Positions 7,654 to 15,736 of a stretch of DNA of 25,771 nt are shown here, piece by piece (position 1 is the stretch's first letter; every line of letters begins with the position of its first letter). The DNA is from CAZIOH01 sp964540815 (GTDB lineage: Bacteria > Myxococcota_A > Polyangia > Fen-1088), in NCBI GenBank assembly GCA_964540815.1, contig CAZIOH010000098.1, positions 1 through 25,771 of the forward strand, read 5' to 3'. The notes beneath the pieces were generated by a model. It did not search any database. It saw only the letters and a list, made by a program, of their open reading frames with translations, and was not told the DNA's origin. The position numbers were made by a program, and so were the translations under genes.

Positions 7654-9204
7654 TCAATCCCCGATCGCGGCCCAGCGCCCACCGAAGCTGCCGCTGCCGA
7701 GATACCCCGGGCGGTCGTCCCCGAGGGCGACGGGCAGGGCGGATTCGAGCCAGCCGAGGGAGAGGGCGGGTTCCACCTGCGCGTTCTGCCTGGCGGCAGC
7801 GGCGGCGGCGGCGGGGAGATCCCGCCGTGGCCCGAGCTTTTCTTTTTCCCTGTCCCGGTCGCGCTCCCGGTCGCGATCCCGATCCCGATCCCGACCCCGG
7901 CGACGGCGATCGTCGAGGGTCGACTTCAGCTCCGGCGGCAGCTCGTCGTCGCCGGCCGCGTCCAGTGCCGCGCCGGTCCCAGGGGCGGCCGCGGGCATGC
8001 TCGGTTCCGCGCCGGCAGCCACGGACAATCCGATCGGGACGCCCGCCAGGCTCGGGGTCTCGGTCTCGGCCTCGGTGACGAGCTCCGCGAGTCGCAGCGC
8101 ATCGTCGAGGAAGTCACGCCCGGTGAGTCGGGGCATCCGCCGCCCAGGCCGCCGCGACGGCAGGACGTAGCGCAGCGCCAGCAGCGACTGGCGCGTCAGC
8201 TCGGCGTCCCGTCGCGAGGCGTTGAGGCGCTCGAGCATGGGCCCGATCGACTGCGCCACGATCTGGCCGACATCCCCGGCGCCGGTGCTGTCGGGATCGA
8301 GGATGTCGCGCAGCGGGGGCACGGCCAGCACCGCCAGCAGCTGCGCGTTCGAGGGCGGGGTGGGGCGTCGCGCCGATTGCCGGTCGAGCGCCTCGAGGTA
8401 GGCCCAGAGCCGCTGCCGGCTGCGGGCCGCATCCTCGTTCTCGGGCTCACCCTTGAGGCCGGCCGCCAGCTCCGGGGCCATGATGTCGAGCAGCCCGGTG
8501 CTCACCAGGAGCTCGATCGAGCGCCTGGCCGCTCCGGCGCGCAGGAGCCGGTAGAACTCCTCCGAGACGCGCGCCTGAGCGCACTTGGTGATCTCCTGCC
8601 GGTGCTCCATCATGCGGCGGTAGGTCTCGGGCTCGATGGTGAGCTCGCAGCGCGCCGCGAACTTGACGGCACGCAGGATCCGTACGGGATCCTCGCGCAG
8701 GCGAATGTCGGGATCGCCGATGGTTCGCACCAGGCGTGCCTCGAGGTCGGCCAGCCCCGACACGTGGTCGATCACCTGCCCGCTCTCGAGGTCGTAGAAC
8801 AGCCCGTTGATCGTGAAATCGCGCCGGCGGGCATCCTCCTCGGGGCTCCCGAAGACATTGTCGCGGCGGATGAGCAGGTCACCCGATTCGGCTTCGGTGC
8901 CGCCGTCGGCCTCGTCCTCCTCGACTTCGCGCGGGTTGGCGCGGAAGGTGGACGTCTCGATGACCTTCGGTCCGAAGAAGACGTGCGCCAGGCGGAAGCG
9001 GCGACCGATGATCCGACAATTGCGAAACAGCCGCTTGATTTCCTGGGGCGTGGCACTCGTGACGACGTCGAAGTCTTTCGGTTTGCGACCGAGGAGGAGG
9101 TCGCGAACACAACCCCCGACGAGGTAGGCCTTGTGGTCGTAACGCCTCAGCCTCTGAACGACTTTCGCGGCGTCGGAGTCGATTTGATCCGGCGCGATCT
9201 GCAT
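7654..9204 (-). CDS. pcnB: Poly(A) polymerase / CCA-adding-type nucleotidyltransferase (PcnB)
   Basis: The 516-residue product is a class II nucleotidyltransferase that adds A residues to RNA 3' ends. The catalytic head has LVGGCVRDLLLGRKPKDFDVV (residues 28-48, split here only by length limits into VGGCVRD and KDFDVV), with Asp44 and Asp46 as metal ligands. RRRDFTINGLFYD (126-138) and EDPVRILRAVKFAARC (171-186) follow, as in the PcnB family. The length exceeds E. coli PcnB because of the C-terminus, which carries an alternating Arg/Asp run (RDRDRDRDRERDRDREKEK) and an Ala-rich stretch. PcnB rather than tRNA CCA transferase is inferred from overall layout. ATG 9204 fits the start of homology; no clear ribosome binding site is visible and the in-frame GTG 24 nt upstream is an alternative. 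Confidence 0.88.
   Translation of the reverse strand: MQIAPDQIDSDAAKVVQRLRRYDHKAYLVGGCVRDLLLGRKPKDFDVVTSATPQEIKRLFRNCRIIGRRFRLAHVFFGPKVIETSTFRANPREVEEDEADGGTEAESGDLLIRRDNVFGSPEEDARRRDFTINGLFYDLESGQVIDHVSGLADLEARLVRTIGDPDIRLREDPVRILRAVKFAARCELTIEPETYRRMMEHRQEITKCAQARVSEEFYRLLRAGAARRSIELLVSTGLLDIMAPELAAGLKGEPENEDAARSRQRLWAYLEALDRQSARRPTPPSNAQLLAVLAVPPLRDILDPDSTGAGDVGQIVAQSIGPMLERLNASRRDAELTRQSLLALRYVLPSRRPGRRMPRLTGRDFLDDALRLAELVTEAETETPSLAGVPIGLSVAAGAEPSMPAAAPGTGAALDAAGDDELPPELKSTLDDRRRRGRDRDRDRDRERDRDREKEKLGPRRDLPAAAAAAARQNAQVEPALSLGWLESALPVALGDDRPGYLGSGSFGGRWAAIGD
7847..7907. repeat. CGATCC/CGGTCG-type hexamer run inside pcnB
   Basis: Short imperfect hexamer repeats (gtcgcg, cgatcc) encode the Arg/Asp alternation in the PcnB tail. 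They are in frame and add no stop codon. Confidence 0.6.
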
Positions 9205-9293
9205 GGTGGATGCAGGAACGGCTATCACGAAACATGGCGGGTCGCAACCCGGCGCCCCCAAAAAGACTCGGACTTGCGCCCGTTTCGGACGAG

Positions 9294-9328
9294 CGTCCCG
9301 CCCGTCCGACGGTGGGACGGGCGGGACG
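9294..9328. terminator. Perfect 14-bp GC hairpin between the membrane-protein gene and pcnB
   Basis: The left arm CGTCCCGCCCGTCC (9294-9307) and the right arm (9315-9328) are exact reverse complements around a 7-nt loop. It sits about 70 nt after the stop of the minus-strand gene ending at 9399 and about 90 nt before pcnB. On the minus strand a run of five T follows about 31 nt later (9258-9262), too far for a textbook intrinsic terminator. Terminator or attenuator is the best guess. Confidence 0.5.
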
Positions 9329-9398
9329 GGGAATGGGACGAGGACGGGGGGACCGGAGGCTCGGCGTTTACCCTGGAGACTTCCTTCGGGACTTGGAC

Positions 9399-11093
9399 TC
9401 AGTCGCCGTTGAGCGGCAGGGTGGAGTCGGGGTCGTAGCTCGGCTTCGGCCTCGGGGGGAAGGTGCCCGGGCGGGCCGTCCCGGTCGGCTCCTGGGGGCT
9501 CGGCTGGCCGACCACCGGACCACCACCCGGATTCCCCGCTGAAGGTCCTTGCCCGGGGAGCCCGCGCGCTCCTTGCCCCCACGGCGAGGTTCCCGGTCCC
9601 GGGGACCCGAGACCGGTCGAGCCCCCACGCACGAGCGGCGAGGAGGCCGGCGACGGAGAGGAGGAGGCGCCCGGTCGCCCGCGCGTGTCGAGGCGAAGGA
9701 GCCCGTCGGAGACGACCCGACGGGGCTTCGCATCGCTGCGCCCCGGCCCGGGCCCTACGTCCGCGCCAGGAGCCCTGTTCGCGGGGCCGGCCGGGCGAAC
9801 CACCGCGGTCGCGGGTGGCCGCTGTGGGACGCGGGGGGTGCCCCGTTGTGTGCCCGCGCCCAAGTCTGCTGGCCCGACGACTCGGGCCGGCGCTTCACCG
9901 AGGGAACCGCCGCCCGTGCGGCCGGGGCCTTCGGGGCGCGATTGGCGCGAGGCCCGCGCGTTCGGGGCCGGCATGGTCCCCGGCTCATCGGGCCCTCCGC
10001 GCAGGCGGGTGACGTCGGCGGTCGTACCGATGATCGGAGCCGGAGCGACGGCCCCCGGCGCCCCCGGCGCGCCCTGGCTCGACGGCCCGGAGGGCGGGGG
10101 CGGGCCGACCGCGGCCGGTCGATTCACGAGGGCATTGATGTCGACCCCGGCGGGTCGGGACCTCAGGCCTCCGTTCATGCGGATCAGGTAGAACGTGCCG
10201 AGCGCGAGCGTGACGCCGAGCAGGACGCCGATGGACTTGCGTGCCCGCAGAGGAACGCGGCTCCTCGGCTCCTCGTAGATCTCCTCGTGCGGCGGCGCCT
10301 GATCGTACCAGGGCAGGTGGTCGGCGTCGTGCTCCCCGGGGACTGCCCAGGCCGACGGCGCACCGACGGGGTTCACGTCGGTGGGCTCCCAGTCGAGGCG
10401 CTGGGGGACCGCGACCTCGGCGCGCAGCGCGAGCTCGCGGCCCGAATGACCTCCATCGACGATCGGCCCGCGCCCAGGCGGTGGGGCAGGAAATACCTCC
10501 TCGGCGATGATCACCTCCTCCGAGGCGCGGCTCGACGCCTTGCCGGCGACGAGGCCCGGGAGGTGAAGATCCCGCCCGAAGGAGGTGCCTCGCAGGCGGG
10601 CGGCCTCCGCGGACACGGTCTGGATCGGTTCGCGGTCGGTCCTTTCCTCGAGCAGCTCCTCTGGCGCGCCCCCCGAAGTGGCGCTCGCGAGGGCGCCCGT
10701 TGCGAGGTCGGCGGACCGCTCCCCCCCCCGCGGCTCGGACACCCCGGTCACGAGGATGGTCTTGCTCGAGAGGGAGGGGGGCAGAGGCATGCCCATGATC
10801 GTGGAGGACAAGGAAGGTTCCTTGGTCGGAGCGGAGACCGGAACGCCTCCGCGGCCATCGATGCTCGCTGCGCTTGCCGTACGCGCCGGGTTCGGCTCGG
10901 GGGCGTCGAGCTCGCGGATCTTTCTCAGCTCTTCCTTGATGCGCTCCTTCAGCTCCTCGGGCGTCAGCTCCTGAATGGCCTTCGTCTGGACGACCGGATC
11001 GGAGCGGCTCGGATCGGAGCTCTGTGAGGCATCTTCGCGCGTCCCTTTGTGACCACCCGATTTGCCGAGACCACGCAGGGTGTTCCTGGACAT
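9399..11093 (-). CDS. Single-pass membrane protein with long disordered Pro/Gly/Arg-rich regions
   Basis: The 564-residue product matches no family I recognise. Residues 1-45 are polar. A short charged helix, LTPEELKERIKEELRKIREL, follows at about 43-62. The region to about 275 is low-complexity and acidic. One transmembrane segment (SIGVLLGVTLALGTFYLI, about 285-303) is preceded by a basic stretch (RSRVPLRARK). The last 250 residues are dominated by Pro, Gly, Ala, Ser and Arg. With no signal peptide and a positive inside flank, the N-terminal half is probably cytoplasmic and the Pro/Gly-rich half extracytoplasmic. ATG 11093 is chosen because a TAAACT box lies 7 nt before it; an in-frame ATG at 11228 would overlap the divergent ligase promoter region. 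It lies upstream of pcnB on the same strand, 194 bp apart. A stretched scaffold or spanning role is a guess. Confidence 0.65.
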   Translation of the reverse strand: MSRNTLRGLGKSGGHKGTREDASQSSDPSRSDPVVQTKAIQELTPEELKERIKEELRKIRELDAPEPNPARTASAASIDGRGGVPVSAPTKEPSLSSTIMGMPLPPSLSSKTILVTGVSEPRGGERSADLATGALASATSGGAPEELLEERTDREPIQTVSAEAARLRGTSFGRDLHLPGLVAGKASSRASEEVIIAEEVFPAPPPGRGPIVDGGHSGRELALRAEVAVPQRLDWEPTDVNPVGAPSAWAVPGEHDADHLPWYDQAPPHEEIYEEPRSRVPLRARKSIGVLLGVTLALGTFYLIRMNGGLRSRPAGVDINALVNRPAAVGPPPPSGPSSQGAPGAPGAVAPAPIIGTTADVTRLRGGPDEPGTMPAPNARASRQSRPEGPGRTGGGSLGEAPARVVGPADLGAGTQRGTPRVPQRPPATAVVRPAGPANRAPGADVGPGPGRSDAKPRRVVSDGLLRLDTRGRPGASSSPSPASSPLVRGGSTGLGSPGPGTSPWGQGARGLPGQGPSAGNPGGGPVVGQPSPQEPTGTARPGTFPPRPKPSYDPDSTLPLNGD

Positions 11094-11100
11094 CGTCGCA

Positions 11101-11106
11101 AGTTTA
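11101..11106 (-). promoter_or_regulatory. Possible -10 box of the minus-strand membrane-protein gene
   Basis: Read on the minus strand this is TAAACT, 7 nt before the ATG at 11093. It lies in an AT-rich island (11100-11135) that stands out from the GC-rich surroundings. No convincing -35 is visible. Confidence 0.4.
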
Positions 11107-11129
11107 CCAAACCAAACCGAAAATACAGC

Positions 11130-11135
11130 TATACT
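11130..11135 (+). promoter_or_regulatory. Possible -10 box of the GshB-like gene
   Basis: TATACT on the plus strand, in the AT-rich island between two divergent genes. It would give a leader of about 90 nt for the gene at 11234. The best -35 candidate (TTTACC, 11103-11108) is 21 bp away, so support is modest. Confidence 0.4.
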
Positions 11136-11233
11136 GCCGGCCTCTTGCGGGCCGCTCGCGGGTCGTCTCGCCGTACGCCTCGACGGTCTTGCGGCTGGGT
11201 TCGCGGCGTGCATGCGCCAACGGAGCACGAAGA

Positions 11234-12289
11234 ATGCGACTCTGTTTCGTGGTCAACAACGTTCGGACGCAGAGACCCACCTACACCACCGCGCACCTGG
11301 CGTTCACCGCCTTTCGCCGGGGCCACGACGTGGCCTTCGTGGGCGTGGACGGCCTGTCTCAGGGGCAGGGCGCGGACGGAGAGGTCCGGGGGGACGTGGT
11401 TCGTCCGCGCCCCGGCCGCACCCGGGACGTCGCCGCCTACATCAAGGCCCTGACCGGCCCGACGGCCATTCGTGAGTCGGTGCGGCTCAACGACTTCGAC
11501 GTGGTCTTCCTGCGCAACAACCCCAACACCGCCGACCGCGACGGGGAGAGCGATGGCTTCAACCCGGCCATCGACTTCGGCCGCCGCCTCAAGCAAGGCG
11601 GGGTGATGGTGGTGAACGATCCCGATGGCCTGACCCGGGCCGGCTCGAAGATGTACCTCGCCGGCTTTCCGGTCGAGCTGCGACCGAAGACGCTGGTCAC
11701 CCGCTCCCTCGAGCGCGCGCGTTCGTTTCTGCGCGAGCTCGACGGCCCCGCCATCATCAAGCCGCTGGCCGGCTTCGGCGGCAAGAACGTCTTCTACGTG
11801 GAGCGTGGGCAGACCGCCAACCTGGCCCAGATGATCTCCACCGTGCGCCGCGACGGCTACGTCATCGTGCAGGAGTACCTTCCGGCGGTGGCCCGCGGGG
11901 ACAAGCGGGTGCTGCTGGTGGGCGGTGCGGTGTGCCGCGTCGGAGGGACGGTGGCGGCCTACCGGCGCATGCGACCGAAGGACGACATCCGCAACAACAT
12001 GCACGTCGGCGGGGCCCGAAAGCGCAGCGACTTCACCGAGGCCGAGGCGCGCATCTGCGAGCTCTTGCGGCCGCGCCTGGTGGCCGACGGGCTCTACTTC
12101 GTGGGGGTCGATCTGGTGGGCGACAAGATCCTGGAGATCAACGTCTTCGCTCCTGGGGGCATCCACAACATCAACGAGCTCTACGGGATCAACGTGGGGG
12201 ACGAGGTGATCCGGGATCTCGAACGGAAGGTCGAGCTGCGCGCGGTCTACCGGGACGGCTTGCCGGCCCACGTGTACATGCGCTCCTGA
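11234..12289 (+). CDS. gshB: Glutathione synthetase-like ATP-grasp ligase (GshB family)
   Basis: The 351-residue product has the GshB layout. The N-terminal domain starts MRLCFVVNNVRTQRPTYTTA and contains DFDVVFLRNNPNTADRD. The ATP-grasp domain has IIKPLAGFGGKNVF (175-188), VIVQEYLPAVARGDKRVLLV and RNNMHVGGARKRSDFT. The magnesium-binding end is GVDLVGDKILEIN (Glu301, Asn303) followed by FAPGGIHNINELYG. This family joins gamma-glutamylcysteine and glycine, but close relatives ligate other amino acids, and no gshA is nearby. The protein is about 35 residues longer than E. coli GshB. A GGAG ribosome binding site lies about 8 nt before the ATG at 11234, and homology begins there. Confidence 0.8.
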   Translation: MRLCFVVNNVRTQRPTYTTAHLAFTAFRRGHDVAFVGVDGLSQGQGADGEVRGDVVRPRPGRTRDVAAYIKALTGPTAIRESVRLNDFDVVFLRNNPNTADRDGESDGFNPAIDFGRRLKQGGVMVVNDPDGLTRAGSKMYLAGFPVELRPKTLVTRSLERARSFLRELDGPAIIKPLAGFGGKNVFYVERGQTANLAQMISTVRRDGYVIVQEYLPAVARGDKRVLLVGGAVCRVGGTVAAYRRMRPKDDIRNNMHVGGARKRSDFTEAEARICELLRPRLVADGLYFVGVDLVGDKILEINVFAPGGIHNINELYGINVGDEVIRDLERKVELRAVYRDGLPAHVYMRS

Positions 12290-12338
12290 GGGTCACGGCA
12301 TTGTCGGGTCGCCGAGGCAACCGGCGGTCGCCCGCGGC

Positions 12339-12836
12339 TCAGACCTGCAGGTGCAGCGGGAGGCTCTTGTCGATGCACTCGGCCACGCCATCCGATACCA
12401 GCTGCCAGATGTTGCGCAGCTGCGCCTCGATGACGGTCCCGTCCTCCTCCTCTTCCTCCTCCTCCTCCTCGTCCTCCTCTTCGTCGTCCTCGTCCTCGTA
12501 CTCATCTTCCTCGTCGACGCCCAGCTCCTCCTTCATCTCCTCGAGGACCTCGGCCAGGGCCTGGGCCGAGGCGATCCGGTAGTCGCCGACCGTGACGCGG
12601 CCGTCGAACTCGAGCGGCAGATAGATCTCGGCGCCGAGATCGTGGGCATCCAGACGATCGAGGAACTCGGTCAAGGCCTCCTCGGAGATTCGCGCCGCGA
12701 TGGTGTGCCCGAGACCATCGTCGCCTCCGCCGCGTTCGAAGCCGGACACGCCCAGATCCTTGAGTCGTTTTCCGAGGAGCTTGATTTCGTCGTCGTCGAG
12801 GCGCTGGGAGAGCGGCGCCAGCTCGATTTCAGCCAT
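12339..12836 (-). CDS. Small hypothetical protein with a long Glu/Asp run
   Basis: The 165-residue product is not one I recognise. Residues 1-107 look folded, with an alpha/beta pattern (EIELAPLSQRLDDDEIKLLG at the start, then GAEIYLPLEFDGRVTVGDYR). Residues 108-132 are an almost unbroken Glu/Asp run. The C-terminal 30 residues (GTVIEAQLRNIWQLVSDGVA, then ECIDKSLPLHLQV) look helical. No signal peptide or membrane segment is present, so it is probably cytoplasmic. The gene is convergent with the GshB-like gene (49 bp apart) and divergent from glnD. The acidic run could mimic nucleic acid or bind basic proteins or metal, but nothing in the sequence decides this. Confidence 0.7.
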   Translation of the reverse strand: MAEIELAPLSQRLDDDEIKLLGKRLKDLGVSGFERGGGDDGLGHTIAARISEEALTEFLDRLDAHDLGAEIYLPLEFDGRVTVGDYRIASAQALAEVLEEMKEELGVDEEDEYEDEDDEEEDEEEEEEEEEDGTVIEAQLRNIWQLVSDGVAECIDKSLPLHLQV

Positions 12837-12860
12837 GGACGATACGGTGCCGCACACCGC

Positions 12861-12888
12861 GTTCGGCGTCAACGTCGTTCGGCGTCAA
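12861..12888. repeat. Twelve-base direct repeat in the glnD divergent spacer
   Basis: GTTCGGCGTCAA occurs at 12861-12872 and again at 12877-12888, separated by CGTC. Read on the minus strand each copy starts TTGAC, like a -35 element of the acidic-protein gene, but no -10 lies at the right distance. It could be a regulator site or a chance duplication. The rest of the 215-bp divergent spacer shows little else. Confidence 0.5.
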
Positions 12889-13032
12889 GCTCCCTCCGAC
12901 GGTGCGGGCGGGCCCTCGGGGTCGAGCCGGCGCTCGGGTCGACGGGCTCGAAGCCAACGGGGTCGGACCGCTTTCGTGACGCATTCGGGGACCGATCGAG
13001 CGACCCTTGCCGGCCTGATCCGTCCGGATCGA

Positions 13033-13038
13033 TATACT
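13033..13038 (+). promoter_or_regulatory. Possible -10 box for glnD
   Basis: TATACT lies 13 nt before the glnD ATG. TTGCCG at 13007-13012 could be the -35 but is 20 bp away. No ribosome binding site stands before the ATG. Confidence 0.4.
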
Positions 13039-13051
13039 GACCTGCAACCGG

Positions 13052-15715
13052 ATGACAAAATCCATCGCCAAGCGTTTTGCCGAGGCCCGTGAGCGCGCCT
13101 TCGTCGCGGTCAAGGGCGGCTCCGACGGGATCGGCAGCGCTCGCCAGCTCTCGGCCGACATCGACGAGATTCTTCGGGAAGTCGCCGAGCCGCTGGTCAC
13201 CAAGTGCAAGGTGCCGCTCGCCATCCTGGCGACCGGGGGCTTCGGGCGACGGGAGCTCGCGCCCTACTCGGATCTCGACCTCTTGCTCCTCAGCGCCAAG
13301 GAGCCCGGGGCCGAGGTGCGGGAGTTCGCGCAGGATCTCCTGCATCCGCTCTGGGACGCCAAGGTCGACGCCGGGCACGCCGCGCGGTCGTACGCCCAGG
13401 CGTTGACCCTCCCGGCCACGGATCTGGCGGCCGCCACCGCCTTGCTGGACGCGCGGTTCCTGGTCGGCGACCAGAAGCTCGCCGAGAAGTTCCTGGCCGA
13501 GTTTCGCTCGCGTATCGCCGCCACGGCCGCCGAAAACTTCGTGGCGCGTCTGCGGGCCGAGCGCACCGCCCGCCACAGCCGCTTCGGTGACACGATCTTC
13601 CTGCTCGAGCCGGATCTCAAGAACGGCCCGGGGGGCATGCGCGATCTCTGCGTCGGGCGGTGGGCTGCCATGGCCCGGTTCGGCACCTCCGATACGCGCC
13701 GGCTCCAGGATCTCGGGGTCATGACCGAGCGCCTGGCCATCGCCTACGACGGGGCGCGTGACTGGTTGCTCCGCGTGCGCATCGCCATGCACGGCGCCGC
13801 CGGGCGCCGCCAGGATCAGCTGCGGTTCGGGCTGCAGGAGGCGCTGGCCCCGATCCTGTGCCCCGACGTCAAGGCGGCCGACGGGGACGTGCGGCCGGCG
13901 GTGCATCCGGCGGTGGAGGCGCTCATGCACCAGTTCCACGCCCAGGCCAAGCTCATCTACCGCGAGACCGAGCGCCTGCTCCAGCGCGCCACCCTGCGCG
14001 ACGACTACCGCCGCACCACCGTGCCGGTCAAGCTGCGCGGCGCGAAAGGCCACGATCCCAGCTTCGTGCTGCGCGACGGGGCCCTCGAGCCCACCGATGA
14101 CGGCCTCTTCGCGCGCAAGCCCTCGGAGATGATCCGCATGTTCTCGGTGTCCATCGAGCTCGACGTGCCGCTCGCGCTGCGGTCGCGCGAGCTCATCTCG
14201 GAGCTCTGCGCCACCGAGCCGGCCGGGCTGCGCGCCGATCCCGATTCGGGCCCGCGGTTCATCGAGGTGCTGACCGACATCGGGGACCGGTCCACCCCGA
14301 GCCGGCTGGAGGAGCTGCACGAGATCGGGTTGCTGTCGGCGCTGGTGCCCGAGTGGGAGCCCTCGACCGGGCGCGTCCAGCACGACATCTACCACGTGTA
14401 CACGGTCGACCAGCACGCGCTCTACGCGGTGGCGCGCATGCACGCCATCGCGCGCGGGGATCTGGCGGATGAGTTCCCCGCCGTCACCGAGGCCATCCGG
14501 GCGGCGGAGCGGCCCCTGGCGCTCTTCGTCGGGACCTTGCTGCACGACGTGGGCAAGCCGTTCGGCAAGCCGCACAGCGAGATCGGCGCGGACCTGACCG
14601 TCACCATCGCGCGCCGGCTCGGCCTCGGAGAGGAAGATACCCGGCGCGCCGAGTTCCTGGTGCGGCAGCACCTGGTGATGGGGCAGATGTCCCAGCGGCG
14701 CGACCTCGACGATCTGGACATGATCGCGGACTTCGCCGAGCTGTGCGGTGACGAGGAGAACCTGCGCGAGCTGTACCTGCTCACCTTCTGCGATCTGAGC
14801 TCGGTGGCGCCCGACAACCTCACCAGCTGGAAGGAGACGCTGCTGCGCGAGCTCTACCAGCGCACCCTCACGTTCCTGCGGCGGGGGCGCGATCTGCTGG
14901 GGGCCGAGCGACAGGGGATCCTCGAGACGCGCCAGCGCAAGGTCACCGAGCTCGCCCTGGCGGAGATCCCCAGCGCCGACCCGGCGGCGCTCTTTCGGGG
15001 CTTGCCCGACCGTTACTTCGTCGAGAACCGCTCGGCGCGCATCGTCTCGCACCTGCGCCTGATGCACGAGCGCCGGCTGGCCGGCACCGCCTCGGCCATC
15101 GAGATCGCGCACCAGCCCAAGCTCGGGATCACCGAGATGGTGCTCACGGCGGAGGACGTGCCGGGGCTGCTCGCCGAGGTCGCCGGGGTGCTGCACGCCA
15201 ACCGGATCGACGTGGTCGACGCGGCGATCTACTCGCGGAACTCGACCGGCGGGGGCGCGCCCGCCGAGGCGCTGGACGTGTTCCGGGTGCGCGACGGCTA
15301 CGGACGCGCGGTCACCGACGAGGCCAAGTGGAGGAAGATCCGCCAGGACATGGAGGCCGTGCTGTCGGGGCGCATGAAGGTGGAGGCGCTGGTCGCGGGG
15401 CGTCCGCGCACCGACTCGCTCGCGACCTGGAAGACCCCCGAGGTGCCGACCGAGCTCAAGATCGACAACCAGGGCAGCCGCGACTTCACGGTCATCGAGA
15501 TCATCACCGGGGATCGTCCGGGGGTGCTCTACGCCATCGCGCGGACCCTCTTCTCCCAGGGCCTCGACATCCACCGCTCGAAGATCGCGACCGAGGCCAA
15601 TCGGGTGGTGGACACGTTCTACCTGAGGGACAAGGCCAGTGGAGAGAAGATCACCGATCCGCAGCGGATGGCCGAGGTGCGCGAGGCCTTGCGGGCCTCG
15701 CTGCCACAGCCTTGA
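13052..15715 (+). CDS. glnD: PII uridylyltransferase / uridylyl-removing enzyme GlnD
   Basis: The 887-residue product is full length. The nucleotidyltransferase head has GGFGRRELAPYSDLDLL (residues 62-78) with the metal-binding Asp74 and Asp76. The next conserved block is EPDLKNGPGGMRDL. The HD phosphohydrolase centre is LLHDVGKPFGKPHSE, with His498 and Asp499. Two ACT domains close the protein: one from about residue 690 (MVLTAEDVPGLLAEVAGVLH) and one from about residue 808 (FTVIEIITGDRPGVLYAIAR). GlnD senses glutamine through its ACT domains, adding UMP to PII when nitrogen is short and removing it when glutamine is high. No PII gene or glnA is in the window. The start at 13052 fits the family; a TATACT box lies just upstream. 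The gene is followed by a 345-bp spacer with two foldback structures. Confidence 0.95.
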   Translation: MTKSIAKRFAEARERAFVAVKGGSDGIGSARQLSADIDEILREVAEPLVTKCKVPLAILATGGFGRRELAPYSDLDLLLLSAKEPGAEVREFAQDLLHPLWDAKVDAGHAARSYAQALTLPATDLAAATALLDARFLVGDQKLAEKFLAEFRSRIAATAAENFVARLRAERTARHSRFGDTIFLLEPDLKNGPGGMRDLCVGRWAAMARFGTSDTRRLQDLGVMTERLAIAYDGARDWLLRVRIAMHGAAGRRQDQLRFGLQEALAPILCPDVKAADGDVRPAVHPAVEALMHQFHAQAKLIYRETERLLQRATLRDDYRRTTVPVKLRGAKGHDPSFVLRDGALEPTDDGLFARKPSEMIRMFSVSIELDVPLALRSRELISELCATEPAGLRADPDSGPRFIEVLTDIGDRSTPSRLEELHEIGLLSALVPEWEPSTGRVQHDIYHVYTVDQHALYAVARMHAIARGDLADEFPAVTEAIRAAERPLALFVGTLLHDVGKPFGKPHSEIGADLTVTIARRLGLGEEDTRRAEFLVRQHLVMGQMSQRRDLDDLDMIADFAELCGDEENLRELYLLTFCDLSSVAPDNLTSWKETLLRELYQRTLTFLRRGRDLLGAERQGILETRQRKVTELALAEIPSADPAALFRGLPDRYFVENRSARIVSHLRLMHERRLAGTASAIEIAHQPKLGITEMVLTAEDVPGLLAEVAGVLHANRIDVVDAAIYSRNSTGGGAPAEALDVFRVRDGYGRAVTDEAKWRKIRQDMEAVLSGRMKVEALVAGRPRTDSLATWKTPEVPTELKIDNQGSRDFTVIEIITGDRPGVLYAIARTLFSQGLDIHRSKIATEANRVVDTFYLRDKASGEKITDPQRMAEVREALRASLPQP

Positions 15716-15736
15716 TGGACGTCCAGGAAGGGGGCC

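Noticed and set aside
11932..12582. Open frame with a long Ser run crossing the GshB-like end and the acidic gene
   Set aside because: The Ser run is simply the other-strand reading of the Glu/Asp run; the frame overlaps two better-supported genes.
12869..15574. Very long open frame on the strand opposite glnD
   Set aside because: Antisense shadow of a highly GC-rich gene; the glnD frame has full family motifs, whereas this frame has low-complexity Arg/Gly/Leu/Gln content and no domain.
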